A stretch of 23,225 bases of DNA from an uncultured Eubacteriales bacterium. GTDB taxonomy: Bacteria > Bacillota > Clostridia > Oscillospirales > Acutalibacteraceae. The stretch spans positions 1 to 23,225 of the forward strand of contig OMRJ01000017.1 of NCBI GenBank assembly GCA_900313475.1, written 5' to 3'. Each line of letters opens with the position of its first letter. Positions within the stretch are counted from its first letter, which is position 1. A program made the translations under genes and the position numbers. The notes under the pieces were generated by a model. It made no database searches, was not told the origin of the DNA, and worked only from the letters and a program-made list of their open reading frames with translations. Positions 6,322 to 14,680 of the stretch are shown here, one piece after another.

Positions 6322-6638
6322 AGATATTCCTTAATGTATAAAACTTTTCTTTTTGTATTGCCGAAGCAGAAAAATTTTATAAAAACAACAAAACGGAGGT
6401 AAACCGAACAAAAGCATCAAAAGAAGCTAAATAATCAGACGGTAAAGACGGTCAAAGCCGATCGGACCTCCCCTGTCCGATCCGTGTCATTCGTTCATAA
6501 CGGCGGATATCGGGGCAAATGTTATCCCCGGCAGGTCGAATGAGACGAAAGCCTTTTGAAGTCTTTTGACAATATTTCCTTTCATTTTCACCAAAACACC
6601 GGAGCCGTGCGGCGACGCACGGCTTCGGTGTTTTTTTC
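6322..6638 (+). ncRNA. Candidate structured small RNA, family not recognised
   Basis: Between a promoter (6287-6315) and a strong terminator (6596-6638) lies sequence without a supported ORF but with clear folds. Hairpin A is a perfect 8-bp stem gatcggac/gtccgatc (6460-6467, 6475-6482) exposing a CTCCCCT loop. Hairpin B has an outer stem tcattcg/cgaatga (6487-6493, 6537-6543) and an inner stem cgggg/ccccg (6511-6515, 6526-6530). A cggaggt at 6394-6400, with no start codon after it, is complementary to acctcc at 6466-6471. C-rich exposed loops are the targeting element of several Firmicutes small RNAs, which bind Shine-Dalgarno sequences. It does not match the 6S, tmRNA, RNase P, SRP RNA or riboswitch patterns I know. 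The 5' end is inferred from the promoter. Confidence 0.5.
6596..6638 (+). terminator. Strong intrinsic terminator with GCGA tetraloop
   Basis: A 16-bp stem (6596-6611 with 6616-6631, one G-T wobble) closed by a GCGA loop of GNRA type, followed by seven T's. The opposite strand also reads a hairpin followed by tttt, so it could stop transcription in both directions. Confidence 0.93.
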
Positions 6639-6757
6639 GACACGGTAATCCGAACCGTCGTTTTTATAAAAAGAGATTTGTTAAACTGTACAAACTATGC
6701 TGACGTGTTTTGTGTAATATTATACCTCTCTACAAATGTGAAAAACTTTCAAAATAA

Positions 6758-6778
6758 ATATTGACTAACGGTCATTTT
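6758..6778. promoter_or_regulatory. TetR operator O1 (imperfect), over the -35 box
   Basis: 21-bp site matching the perfect palindrome O2 at 17 of 21 positions; its right half cggtcatttt is identical. It covers the -35 box, so binding would block RNA polymerase. Confidence 0.7.
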
Positions 6779-6789
6779 TGAGATACAAT
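6761..6789 (+). promoter_or_regulatory. Promoter of the tetR-MMPL-lipoprotein operon
   Basis: TTGACT (6761-6766), 17-nt spacer, TACAAT (6784-6789), 53 nt before the TetR start codon. It is bracketed by two repressor sites. Confidence 0.88.
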
Positions 6790-6798
6790 ACATCACAG

Positions 6799-6819
6799 AA
6801 AATGACCGACGGTCATTTT
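6799..6819. promoter_or_regulatory. TetR operator O2, perfect 21-bp palindrome
   Basis: Half-sites aaaatgaccg and cggtcatttt flank a single central A with no mismatch. It spans roughly +4 to +24. The core tgaccg-n-cggtca is typical of TetR-family operators, and the adjacent TetR is the obvious ligand (autoregulation). Confidence 0.85.
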
Positions 6820-6842
6820 TAGGAAAATGAGGAAGTAACTAA

Positions 6843-7445
6843 ATGAGTATTGACGATAAAAAACTTGCCAAACGTGTAAAAATGATTGATGCGGCTTACA
6901 CACTTTTTCTCGAAAAAGGCGTAAACATAACGGCGATAGACGATGTTGTAAAGGCAGCGGGTGTCGCCAAGGGCACGTTTTATCTTTACTTCAAAGATAA
7001 ATACGATCTTCTCGATCAGATAGTCCTCTCAAAAAGCGAAGGCGTGATAAGAAAAGCTATCGGTGAACTGCAAAAAAAACGCGAAACGGAAAAAATGAGC
7101 ATCGCGGAGCAGATTATATTCTTTACCGACCGCATAATAGAATGTATGGAGACAAACAAAGAGCTTGCGGCGCTCATCCACAAAAATCTCTCGGCATGTT
7201 TTGATGTTTTTCTCTCCGACGAGCGTTCACTGCTGAAAGACGAGATAAAAACCGTGACCGATCTTTTAACGGAAACAGGTCTTACGGAACGCGAAGCGCA
7301 TATACATTTATATCTGTTTACCGGCATGATAAGCTCGGCATGCTTTGACGCGATAGTTAAAGGGCGGCCGTTCACGGTAGACGAAATAAAACCGCAAATT
7401 CATTCAATGATATACAAATTAGCAAAAAGGGACGTGACAGCATGA
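6843..7445 (+). CDS. TetR/AcrR-family repressor of the MMPL operon
   Basis: 200 aa, normal TetR size. The N-terminal DNA-binding domain is clear: KMIDAAYTLFLEKGVNITAIDDVVKAAGVAKGTFYLYFKDKYDLLDQIV (about 14-62), with helix-turn-helix and the conserved GTFYLYF. The C-terminal all-helical ligand domain is divergent, so the inducer cannot be guessed. Start ATG 6843 follows gaggaagtaactaa. It is first in the operon, with two operators around its promoter, and its stop overlaps the MMPL start as ATGA (7442-7445), so repressor and transporter are translationally coupled. Expected role: sense a lipid or drug-like ligand and derepress transporter and lipoprotein. Confidence 0.94.
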   Translation: MSIDDKKLAKRVKMIDAAYTLFLEKGVNITAIDDVVKAAGVAKGTFYLYFKDKYDLLDQIVLSKSEGVIRKAIGELQKKRETEKMSIAEQIIFFTDRIIECMETNKELAALIHKNLSACFDVFLSDERSLLKDEIKTVTDLLTETGLTEREAHIHLYLFTGMISSACFDAIVKGRPFTVDEIKPQIHSMIYKLAKRDVTA

Positions 7446-9712
7446 CAAAAATTATTGCACGTTGGATATCGCAGCATCCGAAAACGGTGATACTGATAGC
7501 GACGCTTCTTCTCATACCTTCGATATTCGGTTACATCAAGACGACGATAAACTACGATATTCTGACCTATTTACCCGAAAAACTCGACTCCGTTAAGGGT
7601 GAGCGAATACTTGACGAAACATTTAACGACGCCGCAATGGCTATACTGATAGTCAAGGACGGCACGCCGCTCGACGCTCAGTCGCTGAAAAACACCGTAG
7701 CAAAGATAGACGGCGTTCAACAGGTGCTGTGGGTTGATTCTCTTGCGGATATAACCATTCCCAAGGAGATGCTCCCCGACATATTAAGCTCTGTTTTCTA
7801 CTCCGCAGACGGCACTTCAACGATGATGATGGTGCAGTTCAAAGAGGGCGGCTCATCAACATCGACAATGAACGCGCTACGCGAAATCAGAAAAGCAATG
7901 ACGGCAAACTGCTACATGAGCGGACTGTCGGCAATAACGCTCGACACAAAAGACCTTGCGGACGCACAGGCGCCTATCTACATCGCTATAGCCGTTGCGC
8001 TTGCTCTTATAGTGCTTATGTGCACAATGAACTCCTTTGTTTTGCCGCTTGTTGTGCTTGTATCGCTCGGCTACGCGATAGTTTACAATATGGGCACGAA
8101 CATAATGTTCGGCAGCATTTCATACATCACCCAGTGCATAGCCGCAATATTGCAGTTAGGCGTGACCATGGACTTCTCGGTATTTCTCATTGACCGCTTT
8201 GAGGAGGAAAAGCCGAAGCATGCAACAAAAGCGGAGGCAATGGAGAGCGCGATCCGATACACATTTGTTTCGCTGTTAGGCTCGTCGCTCACCACCGTGT
8301 TCGGCTTCCTTGCACTGTGCTTCATGCAGTTTACGCTCGGCAAGGACATAGGTCTTGTAATGGCAAAGGGCGTTTTCCTCGGACTCATCACAGTCGTAAC
8401 GGTGCTCCCCGCATTTGTCCTGCAGCTTGACAAGCTCATCCACAAAACCGGTCACAAAAGCCTTGTTCCGTCTTTTTCAACGCTCAACGGCTTCTTGCTC
8501 AAGCACAAAAAGGTCGTTGCGGTCATCTTCCTGCTTGCGTTCGTTCCGGCGGTCATCTGTCAGGGTAAAATGGCAGTGTACTACGACATGACGCAATCTC
8601 TCCCGCAGGACATGAGCTCGGTAGAATCTCTTGCAAAGCTCAAAGAAGAATTTAACATGGCAACCACACACTTCGTCATTTTTGACGAAAACATGTCCTC
8701 CGAAGCCGTGAACTCCATGACGAAAGAAATCCGGCAGATAGACGGCATCAACACGGTAGTATCCCTCGATTCAATAATAGGCAGCGGCATTCCGAAGGAC
8801 GTTCTTCCCGATGAAGTCAAAAAGATATGCGCAAATTCCGGCTATCAGCTGATGATGATAAATTCACAGTATTCGACGGCGACCGACGAGCTGAACGCAC
8901 AGGTGGACGCACTGAAAGCCACGGTGCAGAAATATTCACCGAGCGCCTATATCACGGGCGAGGGCGTGCTCACAAAGGATCTTATCGACGTAACGAACGA
9001 TGACTTTGTCCTGACCGACATCCTCTCAACCGCATCAATATTCATACTGATTGCGATATGCTTTAAATCAATTTCGATTCCCGCAATACTCGTTGCGTCC
9101 ATTGAGCTTGCCATTATGCTCAACAAATCGTGTTCGTTCTTCTTCGGAAGCGTGGAACCGTTCATCGCTCCCACGATAATAGGCTGCGTTCAGCTCGGCG
9201 CAACGGTTGACTACTCGCTTCTGATGGCTACACGCTTCAAAGAGGAGCTGGGGCGCGGGCGTTCAAAAGAAGAAGCAATCAAAATCACGGCTGACGAATG
9301 CTCACGTTCGATATTCCAAAGTGCAGCGGTCTTCTTCGTTGCAACCTTCGGTGTGTACCTCACATGCGACATCTCAATTGTCAAGAGCATTTGCCTTATG
9401 CTTGCAAGAGGCTCTCTCATCAGCGCCGTTGTCATCATCTGCTGTCTGCCCTCCGTTTTGTGTCTGCTTGAAGGTCTTATCAACAAAACAAGCGTCGGTT
9501 GGCGAAAAAAGGCTGCCGACGGCGCACCGGCGGAAGAACCTGCAGCGGCAGCGCCCGCAGAGGCGGGAGCAACCTCCGAAGCCGAAGATACTGCGTCTCC
9601 GGATGCATCCGAAAACGGAACGGAAACGGAAAAGCAATGCGAAAGCTTACAAAACGCGAAGCCGTCCGCCGATTCTCCGGCGGATAATACAGAATCAAAC
9701 GGAAAGGAATAA
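7442..9712 (+). CDS. MMPL/RND-superfamily membrane transporter
   Basis: 756 aa, duplicated RND topology: TM1 (about 15-32), extracytoplasmic loop (33-175), five TM (about 177-330), TM7 (about 357-373), second loop (374-520) and five TM (about 525-680). Both TM4-equivalents carry the MMPL signature with a membrane aspartate, GVTMDFSVFLIDRFEEE (Asp244) and GATVDYSLLMATRFKEE (Asp590), consistent with proton-driven export. The two loops share an internal repeat (IPKEMLPD at 107-114, IPKDVLPD at 450-457). The C-terminus is a cytosolic low-complexity Ala/Glu/Ser/Asn-rich tail of about 65 residues. MMPL proteins usually export lipids, glycolipids or hydrophobic drugs. TetR immediately upstream and the lipoprotein 5 nt downstream suggest an export complex. 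Confidence 0.93.
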   Translation: MTKIIARWISQHPKTVILIATLLLIPSIFGYIKTTINYDILTYLPEKLDSVKGERILDETFNDAAMAILIVKDGTPLDAQSLKNTVAKIDGVQQVLWVDSLADITIPKEMLPDILSSVFYSADGTSTMMMVQFKEGGSSTSTMNALREIRKAMTANCYMSGLSAITLDTKDLADAQAPIYIAIAVALALIVLMCTMNSFVLPLVVLVSLGYAIVYNMGTNIMFGSISYITQCIAAILQLGVTMDFSVFLIDRFEEEKPKHATKAEAMESAIRYTFVSLLGSSLTTVFGFLALCFMQFTLGKDIGLVMAKGVFLGLITVVTVLPAFVLQLDKLIHKTGHKSLVPSFSTLNGFLLKHKKVVAVIFLLAFVPAVICQGKMAVYYDMTQSLPQDMSSVESLAKLKEEFNMATTHFVIFDENMSSEAVNSMTKEIRQIDGINTVVSLDSIIGSGIPKDVLPDEVKKICANSGYQLMMINSQYSTATDELNAQVDALKATVQKYSPSAYITGEGVLTKDLIDVTNDDFVLTDILSTASIFILIAICFKSISIPAILVASIELAIMLNKSCSFFFGSVEPFIAPTIIGCVQLGATVDYSLLMATRFKEELGRGRSKEEAIKITADECSRSIFQSAAVFFVATFGVYLTCDISIVKSICLMLARGSLISAVVIICCLPSVLCLLEGLINKTSVGWRKKAADGAPAEEPAAAAPAEAGATSEAEDTASPDASENGTETEKQCESLQNAKPSADSPADNTESNGKE

Positions 9713-9717
9713 CTGTT

Positions 9718-11454
9718 ATGAACAGAAAGATAGTCAGAATCATAAGCGGCGCGCTTGCGCTCTCCCTCGCAGTCCCGTTCGCAGGATGCCGAAAGGGCGG
9801 TACGGACGGCGAAGCCACGACCTCTACCGAAGAATCCTCCACAGCGGAACAGCATGTCTATGACGGACTTGCGACAAACGTAACAAAATCGGAAACGGTA
9901 TATGTCAATCTCGACGCGGCGGGCAACCGTTTGAGTACGGTTGTTTCCGACAAGCTTCACTCCGACCTTTCGCAGGTAAAGCTTATGGATAAAAGCGATC
10001 TGTCGGACATCGTAAACGTCAAGGGAACCGAGCTGCCCGTAATCAACGGAACCGATATCGAATGGAACATCGACACCAACGACCTTTTCTACAGAGGCTA
10101 TTCGGACAAAGAGCTGCCCGCACAGATCGGCATAAAATACTACCTCGACGGCAGCGAAATTTCCCCCGACGAACTTAAAGGCAAAACAGGAACGCTCAAA
10201 ATAGAAATAAGCATGACGAACACCCTTTACGAAGAAAAGGAAGTAAACGGCGTTATGCATAAGATCTACAACCCGATGCTTATGTTCGGCGGACTTATAC
10301 TCCCCGAAGATAAATTCACAAACATCACAGCCGCAAACGGCAGATTCATAAGCGACGGTTCAAAAACCATAGTCTTCTTTGCGGGAATGCCCGGCGTGAG
10401 CGACACGCTCGGCATCGAGAGCGACAAACTCAAGGAACTCGGAATAGGCGCGCTCGCGGACGTTGACATGAGCGGCAAATATATGATAGAAGCCGAGGTC
10501 ACCGACTGCTCTCTCGGAAACATGTACTTTGCCGCAATGCCCCTTTCGGGACTTGTAAAGACATTCAAGCTTTCCGATGACATTAACTCTCTCTCCGACA
10601 TGCTCGAAACGCTGACGGAGCTTGCCGATTCACTCAAGCAGGTGGACACACAGAAGATCCTCAGCGCTCTTTCCGCCGACAGCAACAACCTGAACCGGCT
10701 CACGGACGTCCTCGCCGACGCTTCAAAGCTCTATGAAAACAACAAGGCGCTTATCGAAACGCTCACAAAGTATATGACCGAAGAAAACATTCAGCTTGTA
10801 AAGAACGTTACCGATGACCTTAAAAATGTCGACATGGAAACCGTATCACAGCTTGCAAATGACAAAAATCTCAAAAAGCTTCTCACGGATCTTGAAAAAA
10901 CAGATTTGAAAAAATATGAGGAGCTGCTCAAAAATCCGCTGTTCAAGGCTTTCTTCAGCGACATTTCCTCCGTTGCAAGCGACGCACAGGCTCTTATGCC
11001 GTCGATAGAAAAGCTCTCGAAGACATTTAAGGGAACCGACTTCAACAAGCTTCTCTCCGATATTCAGTCGCTCATGACCGTTATGAACACACTCTCCGAT
11101 AAGCTCTCGACACCCGAAAACCGGGCTGCCCTCAACAAGCTGCCCGAAACGGTCGAAGAAGTAAAGCGTATCGCCTCCGTTGCGGAACAGAATGCCGATC
11201 TTATAAATTCGCTTATGGAATTTGCGGGAAGCGACGACCTCAAAAAAGTTACGGAAATTCTCGAAAACTCGCAGACCGACAGCCTTAAAGCAGCAGTCAA
11301 AAATCTCACGGATTCCGATGTAAAAGCCGAGGATGCCGTGGCACTGTTCAAGGAAATGCTTGCTTTCGGTGCGCAAAATACGATTTTCACAGCCGCGGCG
11401 GACAACACCGACACAAGTCTGATGTTTATTTTCAAGACCGCTGCAACGGAATAA
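9718..11454 (+). CDS. Lipoprotein with long helical region, MMPL partner
   Basis: 578 aa. The signal ends at a lipobox VPFAGC (Cys24), so it is anchored on the outer face of the membrane; a Ser/Thr/Glu-rich linker follows. Residues about 55-285 look like a beta-rich domain whose opening (ETVYVNLDAAGNRLSTVVSD) resembles the N-terminal region of YhgE/Pip-type Firmicutes proteins. Residues about 290-560 are strongly helical and Leu/Asp/Lys-rich (LSDMLETLTELADSLKQV..., DLKKVTEILENSQ), likely long coiled coils. No C-terminal membrane helix. Five nt separate it from the transporter, so it is probably a periplasm-like accessory acting as the adaptor or substrate carrier. Start ATG 9718 with ggaaaggaataactgtt upstream. 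Exact family uncertain. Confidence 0.85.
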   Translation: MNRKIVRIISGALALSLAVPFAGCRKGGTDGEATTSTEESSTAEQHVYDGLATNVTKSETVYVNLDAAGNRLSTVVSDKLHSDLSQVKLMDKSDLSDIVNVKGTELPVINGTDIEWNIDTNDLFYRGYSDKELPAQIGIKYYLDGSEISPDELKGKTGTLKIEISMTNTLYEEKEVNGVMHKIYNPMLMFGGLILPEDKFTNITAANGRFISDGSKTIVFFAGMPGVSDTLGIESDKLKELGIGALADVDMSGKYMIEAEVTDCSLGNMYFAAMPLSGLVKTFKLSDDINSLSDMLETLTELADSLKQVDTQKILSALSADSNNLNRLTDVLADASKLYENNKALIETLTKYMTEENIQLVKNVTDDLKNVDMETVSQLANDKNLKKLLTDLEKTDLKKYEELLKNPLFKAFFSDISSVASDAQALMPSIEKLSKTFKGTDFNKLLSDIQSLMTVMNTLSDKLSTPENRAALNKLPETVEEVKRIASVAEQNADLINSLMEFAGSDDLKKVTEILENSQTDSLKAAVKNLTDSDVKAEDAVALFKEMLAFGAQNTIFTAAADNTDTSLMFIFKTAATE

Positions 11455-11477
11455 GGCTTCAATTAAAATTTACAATT

Positions 11478-11521
11478 AAATTCCCGTTTCCGAACACATG
11501 ACGGAAAAGGGAATTTTTTTG
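11478..11521 (+). terminator. Intrinsic terminator of the MMPL operon
   Basis: 15-position stem aaattcccgtttccg (11478-11492) with cggaaaagggaattt (11502-11516), one G/A mismatch, 9-nt loop, tail of T's. Confidence 0.9.
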
Positions 11522-11580
11522 TTTGAGTCACAAATTCCTAAGCAAAAGGTACAACTTGACATTTTTATCCGTAAATGTTC

Positions 11581-11609
11581 TTGATTTTCTATTGTTAGTA
11601 TGGTAATAT
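11581..11609 (+). promoter_or_regulatory. Promoter of the opp operon
   Basis: TTGATT (11581-11586), 17-nt spacer, TAATAT (11604-11609), 77 nt before the oppB start. Just downstream lie nested inverted sequences (tggtaa 11601-11606 / ttacca 11630-11635; tatac / gtata inside) that could be an operator. Confidence 0.7.
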
Positions 11610-11685
11610 ACTCTGTAATGTATACCGTTTTACCACATTATTCGAAAAATACAAAACAGAAAGAGAAAGCAAGGAGTTGACACTT

Positions 11686-12603
11686 TTGGGAAAATATATA
11701 ATTAAGCGTGTCGCGTTGGGACTGTTGAGCATATTTATAGTCGCAACGATCACGTTCTGTCTGATGAATCTCGTTCCCGGCGGTCCGTTTGTCGCAGAAA
11801 AATCCATAAGCAAAGCAGCTCAGGAGGCACTTAACGCAAAATACGGACTTGACAAGCCTTTTCTGCAGCGCTATCTCACCTACATGAGCGACCTGCTCAA
11901 GGGCGACATGGGCTTGAGCCTCAAGCAGCGCGGACGCACGGTTTCGGACATTATTTTCTCAAAGCTCCCTGTTTCCATGCGTCTTGCAGGCGTTGCGGTC
12001 GCGGTATCGCTGCTTGTCGGCATTCCTCTCGGATGTCTGTCGGCATATAACCGCGGAAAGCTTGCCGATAATTTCATAATCGTTCTCGCGACCTGCGGAA
12101 TTGCGATTCCGAGCTTTATAACAAGCGTAATTCTGCTTTACACGTTCGGCAGCAAGCTGCAGCTTCTCCCGACGATAGGACTGAACACGCTGTCATCGTA
12201 CATAATGCCCGTAACGGCACTGTCTGTCTATCCTACGGCTTACATCACCCGTCTTATGCGTTCGAGCCTTCTCGACGTCATGGGACAGGACTACATAAGA
12301 ACCGCGCGCGCAAAGGGCCTGGGGAACTTCAAAATCCTTTTCAAGCACGCGATAAGAAACGCAATTCTCCCGGTAATAACATATGTCGGACCGATGCTTG
12401 CAAGCCTCATGACAGGCTCGTTCGTCGTTGAAAAAATATTTACGATACCCGGATTGGGACGTGAATTTGTGTCAGCCATCACCAACCGTGACTACACAAT
12501 GATAATGGGCACCACCATTCTGCTTGCCACATTCATCATCATAGCAAACGTTATCGTCGATATTCTTTATAAGATAATCGACCCCCGCATAAATCTTAAG
12601 TAA
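11686..12603 (+). CDS. oppB: Oligopeptide ABC transporter permease, OppB/DppB type
   Basis: 305 aa from a TTG start. Aggag at 11672-11676 sits 9 nt upstream of TTG 11686, while TTG 11677 directly abuts it and is too close. GKYIIKRVALGLLSIFIVATITFCLMNLVPGGPF is the classic OppB N-terminus with TM1 and the extracytoplasmic PGDP-like motif, then five more TM. The EAA loop that docks the ATPases reads RTARAKGLGNFKILFKHAIRNAILP (about 205-229). It forms the heterodimeric channel with OppC. First gene of oppBCDF-A, 18 nt before oppC. OppB and DppB are hard to separate without comparison, so opp naming is by overall similarity. Confidence 0.94.
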   Translation: MGKYIIKRVALGLLSIFIVATITFCLMNLVPGGPFVAEKSISKAAQEALNAKYGLDKPFLQRYLTYMSDLLKGDMGLSLKQRGRTVSDIIFSKLPVSMRLAGVAVAVSLLVGIPLGCLSAYNRGKLADNFIIVLATCGIAIPSFITSVILLYTFGSKLQLLPTIGLNTLSSYIMPVTALSVYPTAYITRLMRSSLLDVMGQDYIRTARAKGLGNFKILFKHAIRNAILPVITYVGPMLASLMTGSFVVEKIFTIPGLGREFVSAITNRDYTMIMGTTILLATFIIIANVIVDILYKIIDPRINLK

Positions 12604-12621
12604 GGAGAGGGAAAGAAAGAT

Positions 12622-13662
12622 ATGAAAAAGCCTTTGTTAAGTCTGCACCTCAACCCCGACGACTTTCTTCCCGCAACTCCCGACGAAAAAGAGAGTCTTG
12701 TGGTTATGCGCAAAAGCGTCAACTTCTGGGCTGACGGCTTGCGCAGACTGAGAAAAAACAAGGTTGCAATGGTCAGCCTCGTGTTTGTTATTCTTATAAT
12801 GATATTCGCATATGTGCTCCCCGCAGTATGGCCGTATTCCTATGAGCAGCAGATACAGGGAAGCGAAAATCTCTCACCGTTTGAATACGGGCAGACGGAG
12901 CTTGCGGCAAAGGAAGCCGGAGAAAGCGTGTTCCCGCACATCTGCGGCACCGACAAGCTCGGACGCGATTTCGCGGTTCGCCTCATGATGGGCACAAGAA
13001 TCAGCCTTACGGTCGGACTTGTTTGCGCGGCACTTGTTCTTCTCGTGGGCGCAACCTTCGGCGCCGTAGCGGGCTTTGCCGGAGGTTGGGTCGACAACCT
13101 TATGATGCGGTTTACGGATATCCTGTATACAATTCCCGATATTCTGCTGATTATTATTCTCGCAACGGTTCTGCGCGAACGGCTCAAGCTCCTTGCGGAA
13201 AAACCCGGATTCATGTGGATGCAGACAGTGGGACCGAACCTTTTGGCTATTTTCATTGTGTTTATTCTTATTTACTGGGTAGGCATGGCGCGCATCACGC
13301 GTTCGCAGGTGCTTGTGCTTAAGGAGAGCGATTATGTCATGGCGGCAAGAGCGCTCGGCGCCAACAGCTCGCGCATCATAAAAAAGCATCTTCTCACAAA
13401 CTGCATAGGCACGCTCATAGTCACCACTACACTTCAAATCCCGTCGGCAATTTTTACCGAGAGCTACTTAAGCTTTCTCGGATTGGGCGTTGCGGCTCCC
13501 ATGCCGTCGCTCGGTTCGCTTGCAACCGACGCGGTAAAGGGCATGAACACCTACCCGCATCTGCTGTTTTTGCCGGCAGTAATCATAAGTATAACCATTC
13601 TTGCGTTCAACCTCCTCGGCGACGGTCTTCGCGACGCATTCGACCCGAAGCTGAAGAACTGA
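12622..13662 (+). CDS. oppC: Oligopeptide ABC transporter permease, OppC type
   Basis: 346 aa. An N-terminal cytosolic segment (about 1-48) precedes TM1 (KVAMVSLVFVILIMIFAYVLPAVWP, about 50-74), the OppC hallmark HICGTDKLGRDFAVRLMMGTR (about 112-132) and further TM helices. The EAA loop is AARALGANSSRIIKKHLLTN (about 238-257). It is longer than many OppC proteins: the loop around PGFMWMQTVGPN (about 190-208) seems extended. Strong ribosome site aaggagaggg, ATG 12622. Pairs with OppB; 16 nt precede oppD. Confidence 0.95.
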   Translation: MKKPLLSLHLNPDDFLPATPDEKESLVVMRKSVNFWADGLRRLRKNKVAMVSLVFVILIMIFAYVLPAVWPYSYEQQIQGSENLSPFEYGQTELAAKEAGESVFPHICGTDKLGRDFAVRLMMGTRISLTVGLVCAALVLLVGATFGAVAGFAGGWVDNLMMRFTDILYTIPDILLIIILATVLRERLKLLAEKPGFMWMQTVGPNLLAIFIVFILIYWVGMARITRSQVLVLKESDYVMAARALGANSSRIIKKHLLTNCIGTLIVTTTLQIPSAIFTESYLSFLGLGVAAPMPSLGSLATDAVKGMNTYPHLLFLPAVIISITILAFNLLGDGLRDAFDPKLKN

Positions 13663-13678
13663 TAAGGAGGCAAACAAA

Positions 13679-14680
13679 GTGAGCGAAAAACTTCTCGAAA
13701 TAAAAGACGAAAGACTTTCATTCTTCACCCCGGCAGGCGAGGTTAAAGCGCTTAACGGCGTAACACTCTCAATGGATGAAGGCGAAGTGCTCGGAATTGT
13801 CGGCGAATCCGGTTCGGGTAAATCCGTCACGGCATATTCCGTTATGGGACTCACCGCCTACCCGGGCAGACTCATCGGCGGAACGATACGCTTTAACGGT
13901 CATCAAATCGACACAATGACCGAAAAGGAATTCAGAAAAATCCGCGGCAACGAGGTTTCGATTATCTTTCAAGACCCGATGACAAGCCTGAACCCCGTTT
14001 ATTCGATAGGGAACCAGATAGAAGAAAGCATCCTTCTCCACACCGACAAAACAAAAGCCGAGGCAAAGGAGCGTTCGAAAGAGCTTTTGGAGCTGGTCGG
14101 CATAAACGAGCCGGAAAAACGCTTAAAACAGTATCCGCACGAGCTGTCGGGCGGCATGCGTCAGCGTGTCATGATAGCCATAGCGCTTGCGTGCGAGCCG
14201 AAGCTTCTTATCGCCGACGAGCCTACCACCGCGCTTGACGTTACGATTCAGGCTCAGATACTTGAGCTTATGCAGGAGCTTCGCAAAAAGCTCGGAATGA
14301 GCATAATAATGATAACTCACGACCTCGGCGTTGTTGCGAGCATGTGCGAAAAAATAGCGGTCATGTATGCCGGCCACATCGTGGAGTACGGCACGGCAGA
14401 CGAAATTTTCTACTCTCCGAAGCATGAATACACAAAAGGACTTATAAAGTCCATTCCGAAGCTCAACGCAGAAGAAAAAGAGCGCCTTGTTCCCATTGAA
14501 GGACAGCCGGTAGACCTTCTGAATCCCCCCGCGGGCTGCCCGTTCGCACCGCGCTGCGCATCTTGCATGAAAATATGTCTGAGAGAGATGCCGCCCAAAA
14601 CGGAATTGAGCGACACACACTACAGCCATTGCTGGCTGCTTCAAAAAGAAGAATTCGAAAAGGGAGGCGCCGAAGAATGA
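13679..14680 (+). CDS. oppD: Oligopeptide ABC transporter ATPase, OppD type
   Basis: 333 aa, GTG start at 13679 with aaggagg 8 nt before. Walker A GESGSGKS (42-49), Q-loop FQDPMTSLNP, signature LSGGMRQR, Walker B LLIADEPTTALD and switch His in MITHDLG are all intact. The C-terminal oligopeptide/dipeptide extension contains CPFAPRCASCMKIC, the cysteine cluster that in related peptide transporters is linked to an iron-sulphur site. It couples ATP hydrolysis to OppB/OppC with OppF. Stop overlaps the oppF start as ATGA (14677-14680). Confidence 0.96.
   Translation: MSEKLLEIKDERLSFFTPAGEVKALNGVTLSMDEGEVLGIVGESGSGKSVTAYSVMGLTAYPGRLIGGTIRFNGHQIDTMTEKEFRKIRGNEVSIIFQDPMTSLNPVYSIGNQIEESILLHTDKTKAEAKERSKELLELVGINEPEKRLKQYPHELSGGMRQRVMIAIALACEPKLLIADEPTTALDVTIQAQILELMQELRKKLGMSIIMITHDLGVVASMCEKIAVMYAGHIVEYGTADEIFYSPKHEYTKGLIKSIPKLNAEEKERLVPIEGQPVDLLNPPAGCPFAPRCASCMKICLREMPPKTELSDTHYSHCWLLQKEEFEKGGAEE

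Noticed and set aside
6334..6402. 22-codon plus-strand frame MYKTFLFVLPKQKN...
   Set aside because: In the candidate RNA leader but without a ribosome site; composition reflects A/T-rich sequence. Kept out as a gene.
6387..6500. Riboswitch (c-di-AMP or c-di-GMP type) reading of the 6.4-kb region
   Set aside because: Conserved core sequences of those classes are absent, and a terminator plus a separate TetR promoter intervene before the next gene.
6452..6643. 63-aa minus-strand frame
   Set aside because: It starts in the terminator hairpin, has no ribosome site, and looks like translated stem-loops. The region is better explained as structured RNA.
9211..10260. 349-aa minus-strand open frame
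   Set aside because: Antisense to the MMPL end and the lipoprotein. Poly-Ala/Ser composition, no ribosome site or domain. Other long antisense frames (4437-5252, 12874-13437, 21212-21787) are the same codon-bias effect.
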